Shown piece by piece: positions 10,050 through 22,620 of a stretch of 64,000 bases of DNA. The DNA comes from Corinectria fuckeliana (Eukaryota; Ascomycota; Sordariomycetes; Hypocreales; Nectriaceae): contig WPDH01000074.1 in NCBI GenBank assembly GCA_019137255.1, positions 62,001 to 126,000 of the forward strand. The letters run 5' to 3'. Below the pieces are notes generated by a model, which saw only the letters and a program-made list of their open reading frames with translations, was not told the origin of the DNA and made no database searches. Numbering within the stretch: the stretch's first letter is position 1; every line of letters begins with the position of its first letter. Made by a program: the position numbers and the translations under genes.

Positions 10050-13000
10050 CTTGATAATTGACAGGATCTGTAGTGTTTTTGGTCAGTTTTATGCGCTTTG
10101 TAAGTCGTGTTGTCTATCAATGGTGTTGTTATTGTTGTTGTCGCAGCACTAGCCAGTGACTCCCTCTAGGAGCCCGGGAGTGATAGTGAGAAACAAGATG
10201 CAGAGTATCCGTATTTGCAGAGCAGATCATATAACGGGTTGTCGAAGAAGATGGGGGATAAAACAGACGCCGCCGTTGTCGAGGTGGACAGTCGTGGTCT
10301 CCTGAATCGCCTGCTCTTGGAATCCTTCGCTAGACACCTTGGCGCACTTATTTCTGGCCCAGCCTCCTCATGTTTCTCCCACTCGCTTTCTAGCTGGCTG
10401 TAGCGATTTCTGTCTCTCGGTTCGATTGTCCCTCGATCCGTGTGCCTGGCTGCTCTCTCTTTCTGTCTTTCTCCTGACACTGCCTTGGCTGGTTTTCTCG
10501 ACTTCACGCGGACTGACCTGTTGTTGTTGAGGGATGTATTGGAATGCAAAGGCAAAATCCCAACCCTGGATATAGCGAGCGACAACGATAAAACGAACGT
10601 GATGGTGCAAATGAGCGTGGTAGAGAGAAGAAAGATACTCTCAGTTGGCAAGGAAGCACGATGAGAAGCGAAGGAATCAAGCGCCTGGGGCGGAGACGAT
10701 TGAAAGGGGAGGCAGGCCAGCGTCTTGACTAGACGGGTTGGCCTGGGGTGGTGAGGAAACGAGGGTGCCGGGGCCGGGGGAAGACAAGGGTTGAGGCCTT
10801 GGAGGGGGGTTCTGTTAGGGCCGCTGGGGGGTGTTCTGTCAAGGGGGTCCGCCTGTTGCAGGGTTCCACGGGCCTCACCTACCTAGGTGGGGGCGCAAGG
10901 GGCCTGACAAGTGCGCCAAACCTGGGATTGTAGGGGCTCGTCACCTCAATTCTACGATAGACCTATATACAGTAGGAGCAATTCTGGGGGCAATCCCTTA
11001 GCTAGTCGGGCTAGGAGAATCCAAGGCGTCTACTATCTAGGTCTAGGCCATGTACCTACCCGAAAAAGCAGGTCTCGAATGGAGGCAATATTCAGGGGAG
11101 TGGCCGCAGTTAACAGCAGTTAGCAATGGAGTCAAAAGCAAAGCCCCCGTCTGAATACTACGTCCTAGATTGAATGTTGGTCCCAGCAGCGTACGTACCA
11201 TGGATGAGATGATGAGTCTACAAAAACTCCTCCCCCGTAGCACCACTTCACTTCCATCTTTGCCCGGTGCCGCCCCTCAGCGGGAAATTACCTTGTCGTC
11301 AGAGTCCATGCTCGCCCTCCACCCACTACAGATCAGCCCCCTGGTGGGTGCCCGCCACAGCCAAGCGCGCACCATAGACCGACCACCCTGGGCCAGTGTC
11401 TACATACTAGATATGTACTACGTAGTACATAGTAATGTGTTATGTACTAAAATAATAACACGCCATGAACTCCTATAGCCCCTTGCACGCATCTTGTCGC
11501 TCGATACGAAGGTTCTCGCAGAATGCGCGGCTCCCACGGCATCGAAGACACAGCTGTCAGAGGATCGCCAGCGGATAGGCAGTGACCGTCCCAAATTGCG
11601 CTAACGTCGTCGTAGCATCCAATCGCTAGTCCAAACTGCGTGCGGTAATGTTCCGTCGGTGTGCATAGGAGCGCGTGCCTAATTGCACAAGGGCAAGAAT
11701 ACTTGGTACTACTTATGTAGAAGGGAGTGTGAGTGGCTTGCGGGACCCCCAGAAATGCGATCGTCGTCTCGTTTCGTGTTCCCTCAGACCCTCATCGTCC
11801 GCCTCTCTCTAAGCCCATCGTCCGCGTTGCTCGTTCGCTGCTACGCGCCTCAGTCTGCGTCTGCGCCGTCCATCATCATCATCATCATCATCATGGCTGG
11901 CATTGAGATGAGCAAACCACACCCCAGCCCCCGGTCCACGGTGAACCCGGATCAGCAGGAGGCGGAGGCTTGTGCGCACCAGCAACGCCCAGCACCGCCA
12001 TCACCACCAGCCAGTCCCGAGCCGTTCATTCACATTAACCATTTGCACCAACCTTCTTTCGATCCATGGTCTGTTTGTAGCGACGTACTATGTAGGTACG
12101 TACTTAGTACGAAGTAGTCGCAGACCTCGCCTGACGGCGCCTCTTGGCCCAGCGCCTCTTGTCAGGGGGGACCGAGAGCGGTCAGCGAGCTGGGGCGGTG
12201 GAAGCAGGAAGCCGAGAACCACTTAGCTGGAAGCTTCCCCTTCCCTCAAGCTGAATCTCCTTTTAGGCGACCGACCGAACTGCCAAAGACTACCTCCAGC
12301 GAGGGAGGGAGAGGGAGAGGAGCAAGAAAAACAAAGATAGCATGGCCAAGGTGCGAAGCAAGGCCTCGTGAGGCCCTAGAAGCCGTGCATCTCGTGCAAC
12401 AGGTATGTACTTAGGGTCTAGCAAGCTGGACAGGTGCCTACCGCTTTTGGACAGTCCAATGCCCATCAGTCGCTCCGTTTCTTCTAATTCAGCCCACACC
12501 CCGAACCGTCTCTTGCCTGCTGTGGTACATACACACCACGTCCTTTGGCCCAGTGCACCTGCCCTCAGGGGAGCCAGCCAGTCACCGGGCCTAGCACCCC
12601 ATTAGCCCCTCCCCGCGTCGCAGATTACCTCTGCAGTTGCGCTCGGGTACCTGGCGCTAATCTCTTTCGGGCCCACCCCCTTTGTCTGCTCAATGCCATC
12701 ACCACGTCGTGGCCCAATCAGACTTGGAATCACCTGGCAAAGCTGCCGAACGGGGCAAGGCGAGATACGTAAGTAGTGACTTACTACTATGTAGACTAGG
12801 ACCTCATCTCTCATTCCACCCACAGCCATTGTTCATCGTCTTGTTCTCCTCCATCATCGAAATCGACACTACCTACGAAGACAACGTCGGCTATCGGTCT
12901 ACCAAGTCCATCTGCTCTCTAGTTGGTGGTTCCTCTCAAATCACTCTGCAGGTGACGAGGCTCCATGACGAGTTGGCTTCTCCAGAGCTCGAGCCAGAGC

Positions 13001-14417
13001 CAGAGCCAGGTATTCACAGTCTAACATTCGACTGCCAATTTCTGCCAACAGTCATGAGCTAATACTTGGCCTTGCCAGGCGTCCTTTCATTTGTCCAACG
13101 CTCATCCAGCTAAGATCAACTCCCCTTAGGAATAGCCGCCAGTCAATAAATGGTTTGTGTTTTGAGACTTCGCTAAGCATGTCTGGTATCTTGGCAAATA
13201 CCAGCCACTGAGCTGTGCCACTACTATGTACTCAGTAATGAGTGTTCTGCAAGTTGATGCATGACAACATAATATTACTGCACCTTGTCGGCCCTCTTAG
13301 AGATGATAATATCCTGGCGAGCAGCATTAGCGGACATTTCGAACCCCTGCCAATTATCCCGAGTCCCGAGAAACAACAGGTGAGTGCGGCCGATCATCAC
13401 CGAATAACTCTTTGTGCCAACACTCTCCCTATGTACAAGGTGGTTTCCAATCTGCTGGGAGCCCGTAGAAAAGGAAGGGAAAAATCGGTATTTGGCCAGG
13501 CTCGGCATTAATACAACAAGTCAAATCTGTCAGGCTCCTGTCGAGCCTTGTCTAAGCCTGTAACGGCTTGTCTGCGCCTCCCTTGCTTTGACTTGTGTGT
13601 GTGTCTGCAACTTCGCACTCCTGGTATTTTGTTGCCACCGACGCAGTCCCGAAGCACGCGTCAGCACCTAATTTCTTTCCCCGGCCTTTGCTGCAGTCTT
13701 CCTCTCGTTCCTTTTCTCCTTTCCCGACAACAACCCTCACGAGATTTTGTATGGGCCTGGCGGTGGGTGGGGTGAGATCCTTTGGATCCATACGACTAGC
13801 AGTCCAAGATTGTTTCCCTTCTCCAGACCCATTCGCCGTCCACCTTGCTGGGCTAGGTGATCCGAAACCCGGCATGCTGATACAAATCAAAGTGCGGTTA
13901 ACCGAATCCGAATATGGGCTTGGTTTCTACCTATGTAAGCGAGTGTTAAGACACTTGTCGTCTCTTATTGGTCCCCTATCCCCCGTTGGCTGCCTGTCGC
14001 CAAGAAAGCCATTGTCGATCCACGCCACTTTCTCAATCAAACCGTACAATAAGGAGCAGGCGGCGACATCTCAGCCCTCATCTTGCCTTCATTGTGTTGC
14101 TTCTTCGTACTTGACTATTGAATCAATCACTCAGTTGCACGTCGGCGCTCAGCGGAGCTTGCCTAACCGGCCATAGTATAACGTATAGCCCTTGGCTCTT
14201 GCCGGGAACCGACGCGCAAGCTAAGACGACGCTTCGTCAAAACTCATCTCCCGGGTCTCGCCTTGGCTTTTCCATGTGCCTGCGCTTGTTTCCGCAAATC
14301 AGCGCAATCGTGTATTCTCGCAAGCCATCCCGCCGTTAGTCGGTCCTGCCCCGCGCTTCAACGAGCACAGCTCCCCATCTCCCACGTTTTATATGACCCA
14401 GTCTCGTAAAGTAAGTA
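10050..14417. other. Gene-poor region, left part
   Basis: Upstream of the SUN gene (10,050-10,900) the sequence looks like promoter and leader. From there to the mobile element I see no protein I can support: the open frames are short, overlap on both strands and lack domain-like segments. There is an ATC/TCA trinucleotide run at 11,872-11,894. Palindromic TAC/GTA tracts lie at about 11,400-11,460, 12,083-12,118, 12,765-12,795 and 13,218-13,240. Confidence 0.55.
11413..11430. repeat. Perfect 18-bp TAC/GTA palindrome
   Basis: ATGTACTACGTAGTACAT reads identically on both strands. It is the clearest member of a class of TAC/GTA palindromic tracts dispersed through the spacers of this window. 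Confidence 0.85.
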
Positions 14418-14860
14418 CAGTTGTGTGCAAAAGTTCCGACAACTTAAAAAGGCCCACTTATAGTACTTATTTTATTACTATATTTTAATTCTACTTATTA
14501 AAGATATAACACCTAATATAAAATACCTTAAAAATTATATTATATACTACTTTAGCTATTTATTATTACTATACTTTTCTTTTAATTAAATACTTTATTT
14601 ACTTTATTTTATTTTTATTTTATTTTTAGTAGTAAAAATAAAATAAGTAAGTAGAAAAATAGTTTTTTATAAATTAATAATTAAATCTATATAAATATAC
14701 TTTAAATTTTAAATAAGCTATTTAATAGATTTAGATCTAACTTAAGTATTAGTACTTTAAGAAATATATTATTATTTATATAGATTATTTTATTACTATT
14801 TAAAAGCTGACCCTTTTGGTGTAAAATGGGCATATTATCAGAACTTTTGCTCGCCCACTG
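14418..14860. mobile_element. Tc1/mariner-like non-autonomous element (MITE or degraded relic), 443 bp
   Basis: The left end reads CAGTTGTGTGCAAAAGTTCC. The reverse complement of the right end reads CAGTGGGCGAGCAAAAGTTC, so the core GCAAAAGTTC is identical. The similarity continues as GACAA/GATAA and then GCCCACTT/GCCCATTT, giving terminal inverted repeats of roughly 45 bp with one 1-bp indel. Both ends abut TA (14,416-14,417 and 14,861-14,862), the Tc1/mariner target duplication. The interior is extremely AT-rich, unlike the surrounding sequence, and has no transposase frame. C/T differences between the two ends and the AT-rich interior fit repeat-induced point mutation, but an intrinsically AT-rich MITE is equally possible. 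Confidence 0.85.
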
Positions 14861-14862
14861 TA

Positions 14863-17800
14863 GTTCGAGCGCAACTAACAACGCCGGTCTTACTAGGTAG
14901 GTATGTGAATATTTCTTCAGTCTTCCTTTTAAATATCAACACCTGACCACATCTGAAGTGATTTTAACGTACAACTCTTGTGTCCATTTTCATATCACTA
15001 GCACGGTCGTTACCATTGTTCGATGTGGTAATTTTACAGACGAATACGCGACTTCTACATAATACTAGTAGTCAAGTTCTTCTAGGACGGAGATGGCATC
15101 CATCTCACAAACCGTTGCACTATGAGCGGAGCTTGGAAATTAGTACGCGTCCATCGATGATGAATCACGCTCTTGGGCCATCTCTTTCCGCGAATCTGGC
15201 CGCAAGATAACCTCCCAGTGTAGCTTTTGCACGGGTCCAGCCTCAACCCTGGGCCATGTATCCAGTGGGTCGAGATGGATCGATTGGTATCGGCGTGCGA
15301 TCTTTTGTGAGGCTGACTCTGTAAACATGTCAAGCGCTCGTCCAATTTTACCAGGCCACGTAATGGCGTAAACTGTCGAGAAGGGACACTGGTTGAGCGG
15401 TGTGCATCTTGGTCATGTCAGAGAGCTTCAACAGCAACAAGAGAGACATCAGTCCGGTATTTAGGCCATATATAAGCACTCATTGAGAACTCTTTATGTA
15501 TCACCCAGTTCATCTTGTGCTGGAAGCCTTTGGGTAATTGTTGCCTGTGATCCTGCACCTAAACTACACCTTAGTGATGGATCAGAGGTAGTCGAATGAC
15601 AGCTCCATAACTCTCAATATGTCGCTGTAGCTAAACACATCAACACTTACGTGATCCAGGGTGGTATTGAGTCAGTACATACCTAATTGGCATTGCTCAT
15701 TACCCTCACGATGCTGAAGTGTTGTACAACGTCTTAAAAAGCCACCCTAGACTTGGCCTTCTCAGAGGCGCCTCAGGTCATTCACAACGAGGTTTGGTGC
15801 ATTCCTCATGTTTGGCCTGCCCGAACGAAGGTAGACCTACAAGTCATGTTTCGTAGTGTCAATATGCTTTTGTTGTTATGCTTCGCTGGTGTTCATGAAA
15901 CAGCTTCAGCGAGCCACGTGCTAGATCGGTCGACTGACACCTTCATACCAGCATGCCAGCAGATACCTTCCTTCCTTCCATATTCCCACACACCCATAAG
16001 CATCAACTCACACACCCAGCTCAAGCCACGTCAAATGGCAGTGAGCAACGTCATCCATCGAAGCGTTGACGACACCGAGGCTATGGTAAGCTCCCGAGTG
16101 ATGTGTCGACCCAGATCTCTCAAGATTGAGCCGAGACCAACAACAACGCGAAAGACATGTTGCAACTTTGGCAACAATACTATGTAACGTACTAATGTGA
16201 ACAGTTGACTGAGTCTGCGACGTCCGATGGAATGCAAGGAGCTAATCGCGGTCACTGTATTCCCTCGTAGGCTAAGCCTAGCAGGCCTTGGCACAATTGA
16301 TTCGCGATTGGAATGCATGTCACTGGCATATCAATTGCGATACCAGTACCGGGTAACTGCCGACAACCCATAACTAACACAATGAGCGTTCCAGTGTTGA
16401 CTGCAACATGCCAACCTTCGGGCTCTCCGAGCCAAAACATGCATGCCGCAGGATAGGGACCAAAGGGATCAGCTGAAGCTCTCTTGGTGACATGAATTGA
16501 TGAGTAATAGTCTAAATCTCATAAATCCCGGCTACGAAGCTAGGCGACGAGTCTAGGGTAAGTATGTCTAGCGATTGACGGTGGTGTTTCGTAGCTCTTG
16601 GTAAACATGATGAAGCTGATGGACGTATAACTGGACGCAAAATCTGATACAACGACCAAGCATCAAAGTAAAGGCGATCAACGTATCCATATATGTTGTG
16701 ATTTCGTAGCCATCAAAGGCAGGGCCATTAGTGGCTTCGCGAGATGGCGATTTGACAGCCGCAGGTGGGTGACACGCGACTGGGCTGAGAGGAGGACCCC
16801 AAAGAACACAGATGGCGCGCCACTGCGACAAATGATACCGCGCGAGATCGATAGTTTACCCATGTTCTGTGCACTCCGTAGGCTTCTCACGGACCCATCG
16901 CCAGCTGAGGTAGATGAGGCATCACCAAACCGGGTTGTTTGTGGCTGCGGGCTATCTACATACTACGTAGTAACACGTCGAGTTGGCCCGGGGCCCTCTC
17001 ACAGCGAGTCACAGGCCCCTGCACTGGGGCGGATTGGCGCGTGTTGAACTCCCCAACGACCCAGTATCCAACTGAAGCCCAAATGTCGGGGCGAGACCCA
17101 AGGTACATACTATGTAGTAAAATGGCGGGACAAAGAGTTGAGAGATGAACACCGGAAAGACTCTGGGTTGCCGTCGCCTTGATTGGTCACCGCCAACGTT
17201 GTTAGCCGGCCAGGAATATCCTGTACATAATTAGTAGGCGTAGAGGTCGTCATCCCGGGCAACCCCCCTTGCCCCCCCTAGTCGACAGCTGATCCCTAAA
17301 TGCACCACCCATCCCCGTGGCGCGGCAGTCGATTCCAGTATCCAAAGACGATGGCGGATGGGAGGATTGAATTCTGGGCTAACCAGGGTCGGCGTCTACT
17401 TGCCCACTTGCCCACCACGAATGCAAGATACCACCCGAGAAGGCCTGAGAGAGGCAACAGTGACGGCTTGATAGGCCTGATGGCTTGGTAGGTGGTCTCA
17501 AGATCCGAGGACCTCAGGTCCGGCAGCACGATGAGATCATGCACAGTGATAACGTCACTCTTCCGACAGCCGGGGTTCCGTCATTGGCTGGATGGCATGA
17601 TGATGATGAGGAGGGAGCCACTCTGACTGGGAGTACATGTAGAGGGAGGGTACTTTAGACGGGAGTGGTTTTTTCTGGCTACTTAACATAATAAACTCAT
17701 GCATCTCACTCGCGTCGACTGGACTTTTTCGCTGCCTCGGACGTGAGCGAGTAACAAGGAGCATTGGCTTGGCTCACTGGTGTGGTGGGGATGGTTCGGC

Positions 17801-20784
17801 GGTCTTTTTTTTTCTTCTTGATTCTCCCGAGCCCCTGTGCCTGGAGCCTTTTTGGCGAGGTATCGAGTTGTGGTTCTGGTTGAATGCTTTTTCTTGTCGT
17901 TCCCGAAACTTGAAGAGTGAACGCATCTCGTTCGCTTAATCTCGCCCGGACGAACTCTCCCCGCAGGAGCTTAGTGGACAAGTAGACGCTTTGTACTATG
18001 TAGAGTGCTGGAGCATGAAGCCTGGCTTCAGCTGGATGGACATGGCCGCAAGGCTATTTTTTGGATTGGCGTCCAGTCCCGCCGGGAACTCTTTCGGATT
18101 GGCCCGCGACTCAATGCAGGACACAATCGGCAAGGAGAGCAGGGAAGTAGATAGGTATCTAGGCACGACTGCCGTGGCTTCCGTGGCTTGCTGGCGGACT
18201 GACCTGAACGTGGCGGACTGTGGCGCCTATTGTCGACCAGGATGGAGGCCGTTAGCTTCCAGCATCAGCCCAAGCATTAACCAGTATCAGCCGGTGTCGT
18301 GAGCTACCGGCGATCCAGCGTGCCTTTACTGCCAGGTCCGCCTGGCGGTGGTGGTAGTAGCTTGTCATGGAACCTGTTGTGGCCTGTGGACCGTGATCCT
18401 TAGCCTCCATGTGACCTCCCCGTGGGACAATTGAAAGAGGGAGCGGCGAAGGATTATGTGATGACGCTGATGATTCGCACAGAGTGGCGGAGCGAGCGCT
18501 GGGGTGGTGGTCAGCCACACCAAGCTTGCTGTCGTCACTTCGAGGTACTACCCACCGTCCCACCCACCTGTGGTGCGCGCGCTTTCGATACGCCCACCGC
18601 AGCACCGCCACTTTCGTTTGCTCACCTCACCTACATAGGCCTAGGCTTTGGCCGGGGGCTGACAAGCTGGTTGGTTGGTCTTCAGCTCGCACCAGGGCCA
18701 ATACGCCAATACGAAGAAGGCCAAGACACGCTGATGAATCTGACAATAAGAATAAGACGATGGCTGACGCCCTTGGACAAAGTCGTGTTCCTTTTCCCCA
18801 TTGCAAAGCCAGAGGGCGCGGCAGGTGGTATCCGTGTTCTCGCAGAAACTGGAGTCCACACACCAATCAGCGAGGGTACCGTATATACTGATGGATAGAC
18901 CCAAGCCTCTCAGCTCGTGGTCTCTCCGCGTTTGACTCTCCTCGCTCATAGGCCTGATAGTGGAGCCCGCCTTGTTGACTTGAACCAGAACTTCCGTGCC
19001 CCCCCCCACCTTGTGATTAACGTGTCCAAAGCGCGTGCGACGACAGCCTCAGTTGTATCGTACTGTGAGCTCGTGTGTGTTTCTCCTTCAGAGTTTCCGA
19101 CGACTCCAGAAGTTGGTCGGACCTAGACGGATGATTTTCTTTTAACATGCCATATTGAGTTTCTCCCTTACTATTGGTGCGTACTTGGCCCAAAGAGTGA
19201 CCATCGATGGTTACGCTATTGATTCGGTTATTAGATAGGCAAGTACGAAGAGGGTATTACCAAAGTGGAGGATGCCTTATAGTAGTTTGCAGGGCGAGGC
19301 TGGGATTCCCTTACCAATCCGTTGATAGATAGAAAATTCTCTCGGCCTCTGCCTTGTGTAGGCTGGAGTAGGATAAGCCTGCCTTGAAATAGCATTTTCC
19401 TGTCACGTCTGACCGGCCTTGTCGAGCTGATAGACAAGGACCTGACCGACATTGGATCGATCGATGCTTGTTGATGAGTGATGATGAGGTTATTGAGTGC
19501 GTGTGTGTGTGTGTGTGCATGTGTGCCTGAGGCGGACAGCATCCACCTTGGGTAAGGCAGGCCTACTACTACTACTACTTAAGTAGTACTAGTAGCTTGC
19601 AGGCAACATGTCCAACCTCCCGCCGGCTAAGGGGAGCAGGTACCCGAGGGACTTGGGTGTCAAGTACACTGGACTTTGCAGAGTTGCACCGAGAGCTGCA
19701 CCCATGCTCACCCCAAGAAACAACGCCCCGTTGCTCTTCCCCAAAACGTATACGCACCGCCCGCTCTCGCCCTGTTCGGGATTTTTTGGGGTCGCCGCCC
19801 GCCTTTCTCTCTCCCGTAACACGTTCCGTTCCCCCTTCTTCCCTCTGCGCTCCCGGCCATGCTGCTGTATTCGTGTTAGGCCTTCCTTTATTCGTACGAG
19901 AGTACCCGGAGGTAAGCTTCAGACGTTGCCCCCGTTTTAACCTAACCGTCTGGATTGCGCACTACGCCTGCGGAGTGAGGATTACGGAGTACCTCCTACA
20001 TAGTAGGTACCTATACCTCCCGGCTTTTCCATGTCGATTTCCAAGTTCCCACCCAAGGTAAAGCCAAGCCCGCGCAAGTCCCTGAAGAACAGCCCCACGC
20101 TCGGCAGCTGTCAAACCACACAAGACACACAGGGACACTCTGGTTGGCTGGCTGGGTCGTTGGCTGGCTGGCTGACTGACGGACGGCTTGCTGGGCATCT
20201 CTGCGTGCTTGCTGGATTGCTAGACTCGACCACTGCCACACTCCACACTCACTCACTCACTCATTCACTCTCACTCTCTCTCCCAGTCTCCTTGGGTACC
20301 GGTATTTCCATCACCCACCCAGCCGCCCGCCACCCTTCCACCCATTCGCCCACCCATGCACCCACCTTTGCCTCACACCTTGCTCACTCTCAACTTGCAC
20401 TCACACTTCTCTTCTCTTCGTCGGCCTCATCGTTCTGGCGCAGTTTTCATCATCGTAATCAGCCCTTCTTCAACTCTCTTGCATCAACCCACATCGCCAA
20501 CTTGCTTCCTCCAGCAATCGAGTTGCAATTTCTGCTATCTGTCGCTTGGGCTACTCACTGCTCTTGTCTACGGCTTTTCCCGCCGCGTCGCCTCATCGCC
20601 TTGCCTACCTAGGGGGAAAATATCTAGCTCTCGCCACGCTCTCCAGCCACACATACCATCACCACCCGCCCCCGACATGTGCCTTTGACCAAAGGCTACG
20701 GCGACGTCAACCTCTACAGACTGGCTACATGCTGCAATCCCCGGTGTCCTTCCCACTTCAATCTCACTCCTCATAGTTGCGTCT
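14863..20784. other. Gene-poor region, right part, and C2H2-regulator leader
   Basis: No supportable gene on either strand up to the C2H2 factor. TAC/GTA palindromic tracts occur at 16,955-16,975, 17,102-17,120, 17,991-18,005, 19,563-19,595 and 19,985-20,012. A GT dinucleotide run lies at 19,499-19,518. From about 20,140 there are GGCTGGCT-type and CACTCACT-type short tandems and CT-rich sequence typical of a long fungal promoter and leader. Confidence 0.55.
19499..19518. repeat. GT dinucleotide microsatellite
   Basis: A short GT run in the spacer, followed closely by a TAC-trinucleotide palindrome at 19,573-19,588 (TACTACTTAAGTAGTA). Confidence 0.75.
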
Positions 20785-22620
20785 ATGGCCTCGGACGCCT
20801 CCGCCTTTCCCGCGACCGACGCCCCGCTCGCAACGCGCCCAGGTGCAACCCCTCCCGACTTCATCCCTTCAGACGATCCCGTCAGGCTGCTTAAGCGGCC
20901 TCGCTCGCCCTCACCCGCATCTCCGCGTTCCCACCCCCAGCACACCATTCCCATAGGCTCTCCGACCAAGGCGGCTCGTCTGGCTCTTGCGACGACCGGT
21001 CCTTCCCCACCGCCCTTGACGGGTGCCGCCGCGCTCGAAGACGAGCGCCGGCGACGCGACAACAACTCCGCCAGCATCGACGACGACGAGAATCGCTCCC
21101 AAATTGCTCCACCAACTAGCGAAAACCCCGGCCACAAGGCTCTCGCTTCCCTGATGTCGGGAGCAATCCAAGCCATGAGTCGCCCGGTGGACGCGCCCCA
21201 GGCAGCTCCCACAGCGACCATGGAACCATCGCCCAAGCTGCCGAATCCCGTATCCATGGCGCAAACCGCGGCGGCCCAGATTGTTGAGCACGTCGAAACG
21301 AGTCCCCAGAGTGCAACCGGCGTCGATGGAGTTCCCGTCACCGAGAGCCCGTCCCCAATGGATATTGACCCCAAGACTGAGCCCCAGCAGGCGTCGCAAG
21401 ATGTGGTCGGCCAAGAAGAGAGGCCTCAGCCGGGATCCCTGTCATATCCTGGGTCTCTTCAGTCAAGCGGCAATCCTCCAGAGCCGCCAGCTCGTGGAAT
21501 GAGCTTTCCGATGTCCTCCCAGGGCCAGACGTCTCCCACATCCGGGTCAAAGAAGCACAAGTGCCCGTACTGTAACACTGAATTCACGCGTCACCACAAC
21601 CTCAAGAGCCATCTCTTGACGCATAGCCAAGAGAAGCCTTATGTTTGTACCGACTGTCAGATGCGCTTCCGCCGTCTCCATGACCTAAAGCGCCACGGAA
21701 AACTACACACTGGTGAGAAGCCCCACGTGTGCCCGAAGTGTGATCGCAAGTTTGCCCGTGGCGATGCCTTGGCTCGTCATAGCAAGGGAGCTGGCGGATG
21801 TGCGGGGAGACGGTCAAGCATGGGTAGTTTCGCCGATGGTGAAGAGTTGGACGGCAGCATGATGGATCCAGACGATGCCACCATGTCAGGACTCCCTTAC
21901 GAGCATGGCGAGGAGGATGAACTGAGGCGACAGAGCTTGCCCAGTATCAACTCTCAACATGTTGCTGGAGGTTCGGAAAACACATACGTTGCTCATTCTC
22001 GAACATATCCTCCGTCGGGTGCTCGGCCTGGCACCAGTGGACTGTATCCTCCAAACGTGAACCAGAGCCAGGGAAGCTCCAACGCCACACCGAGCCTGTC
22101 CAACAGCCTGGCCAGTAGCCACACCCCAAGCACGAGCCTCTCTTCTATGCCCGTTGCCGGCGCCAATACTAACATCTATCCCCAAACGGGCATTACCGAG
22201 AGCCCTAAGCCACTGAGCCCCGGCGTGCAGCACGATTCGGCCAACATTACACGGCAACGATCGCCAAGTCTATCACAGCAGCTTCAACAACAGTACGGGC
22301 GACGCGCATCAGACTTGCAATCGCCGCATAGCGGGCAGCCTCGGCCCAAGCTCCCTGGCCTGTCGCACCCTGGCTTTGCGGCACCAAGCTCATCAGGATT
22401 CTCGCATGCACGAAGCGGAAGTGGAACGCAAGCGGCGGCGGCAGCCGCAGGAGGCGAGAGCGGCAACATGTTTGCGCAGAGCGACCCCAGCGTGTGGGCG
22501 TACATCCAGACGTTGGAGGAGAAGGTCAAGTCTCTGTCAGACAAACTGATATCGCTGGACCATGAGGTTTCCGGGCTGAAGCAGCAGATTGCGAACCAGG
22601 AGGCGGCCCCCAGGGCGTGA
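20785..22620 (+). CDS. C2H2 zinc-finger transcription factor with C-terminal coiled coil
   Basis: Predicted nuclear DNA-binding regulator of 611 residues in a single exon. Three C2H2 fingers lie at about residues 258-282 (CPYCNTEFTRHHNLKSHLLTH), 286-308 (CTDCQMRFRRLHDLKRHGKLH) and 314-334 (CPKCDRKFARGDALARH), joined by EKP-type linkers. The regions on both sides are low-complexity and rich in Ser, Pro and Gln. The last about 40 residues (YIQTLEEKVKSLSDKLISLD) form a heptad-like coiled coil that may allow dimerisation. It resembles Azf1-like fungal regulators in finger layout, but I cannot assign a named orthologue. The gene sits at the right end of about 10.7 kb of gene-poor sequence, so it may have an extended regulatory region (inference). 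The start is the first ATG followed by continuous composition-consistent coding sequence. Confidence 0.85.
   Translation: MASDASAFPATDAPLATRPGATPPDFIPSDDPVRLLKRPRSPSPASPRSHPQHTIPIGSPTKAARLALATTGPSPPPLTGAAALEDERRRRDNNSASIDDDENRSQIAPPTSENPGHKALASLMSGAIQAMSRPVDAPQAAPTATMEPSPKLPNPVSMAQTAAAQIVEHVETSPQSATGVDGVPVTESPSPMDIDPKTEPQQASQDVVGQEERPQPGSLSYPGSLQSSGNPPEPPARGMSFPMSSQGQTSPTSGSKKHKCPYCNTEFTRHHNLKSHLLTHSQEKPYVCTDCQMRFRRLHDLKRHGKLHTGEKPHVCPKCDRKFARGDALARHSKGAGGCAGRRSSMGSFADGEELDGSMMDPDDATMSGLPYEHGEEDELRRQSLPSINSQHVAGGSENTYVAHSRTYPPSGARPGTSGLYPPNVNQSQGSSNATPSLSNSLASSHTPSTSLSSMPVAGANTNIYPQTGITESPKPLSPGVQHDSANITRQRSPSLSQQLQQQYGRRASDLQSPHSGQPRPKLPGLSHPGFAAPSSSGFSHARSGSGTQAAAAAAGGESGNMFAQSDPSVWAYIQTLEEKVKSLSDKLISLDHEVSGLKQQIANQEAAPRA

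Noticed and set aside
11872..11894. CATCATCAT run considered as a His-tag-like coding repeat or CRISPR-like array
   Set aside because: It is a simple trinucleotide run in non-coding sequence; there are no spacers, and CRISPR arrays are not expected in fungal nuclear DNA.
13340..13385. Possible tRNA T-arm (GGGGTTCGAA on the minus strand)
   Set aside because: The bases around it do not form a T-stem or acceptor stem, and there is no matching A-box upstream. No convincing tRNA was found elsewhere in the window either.
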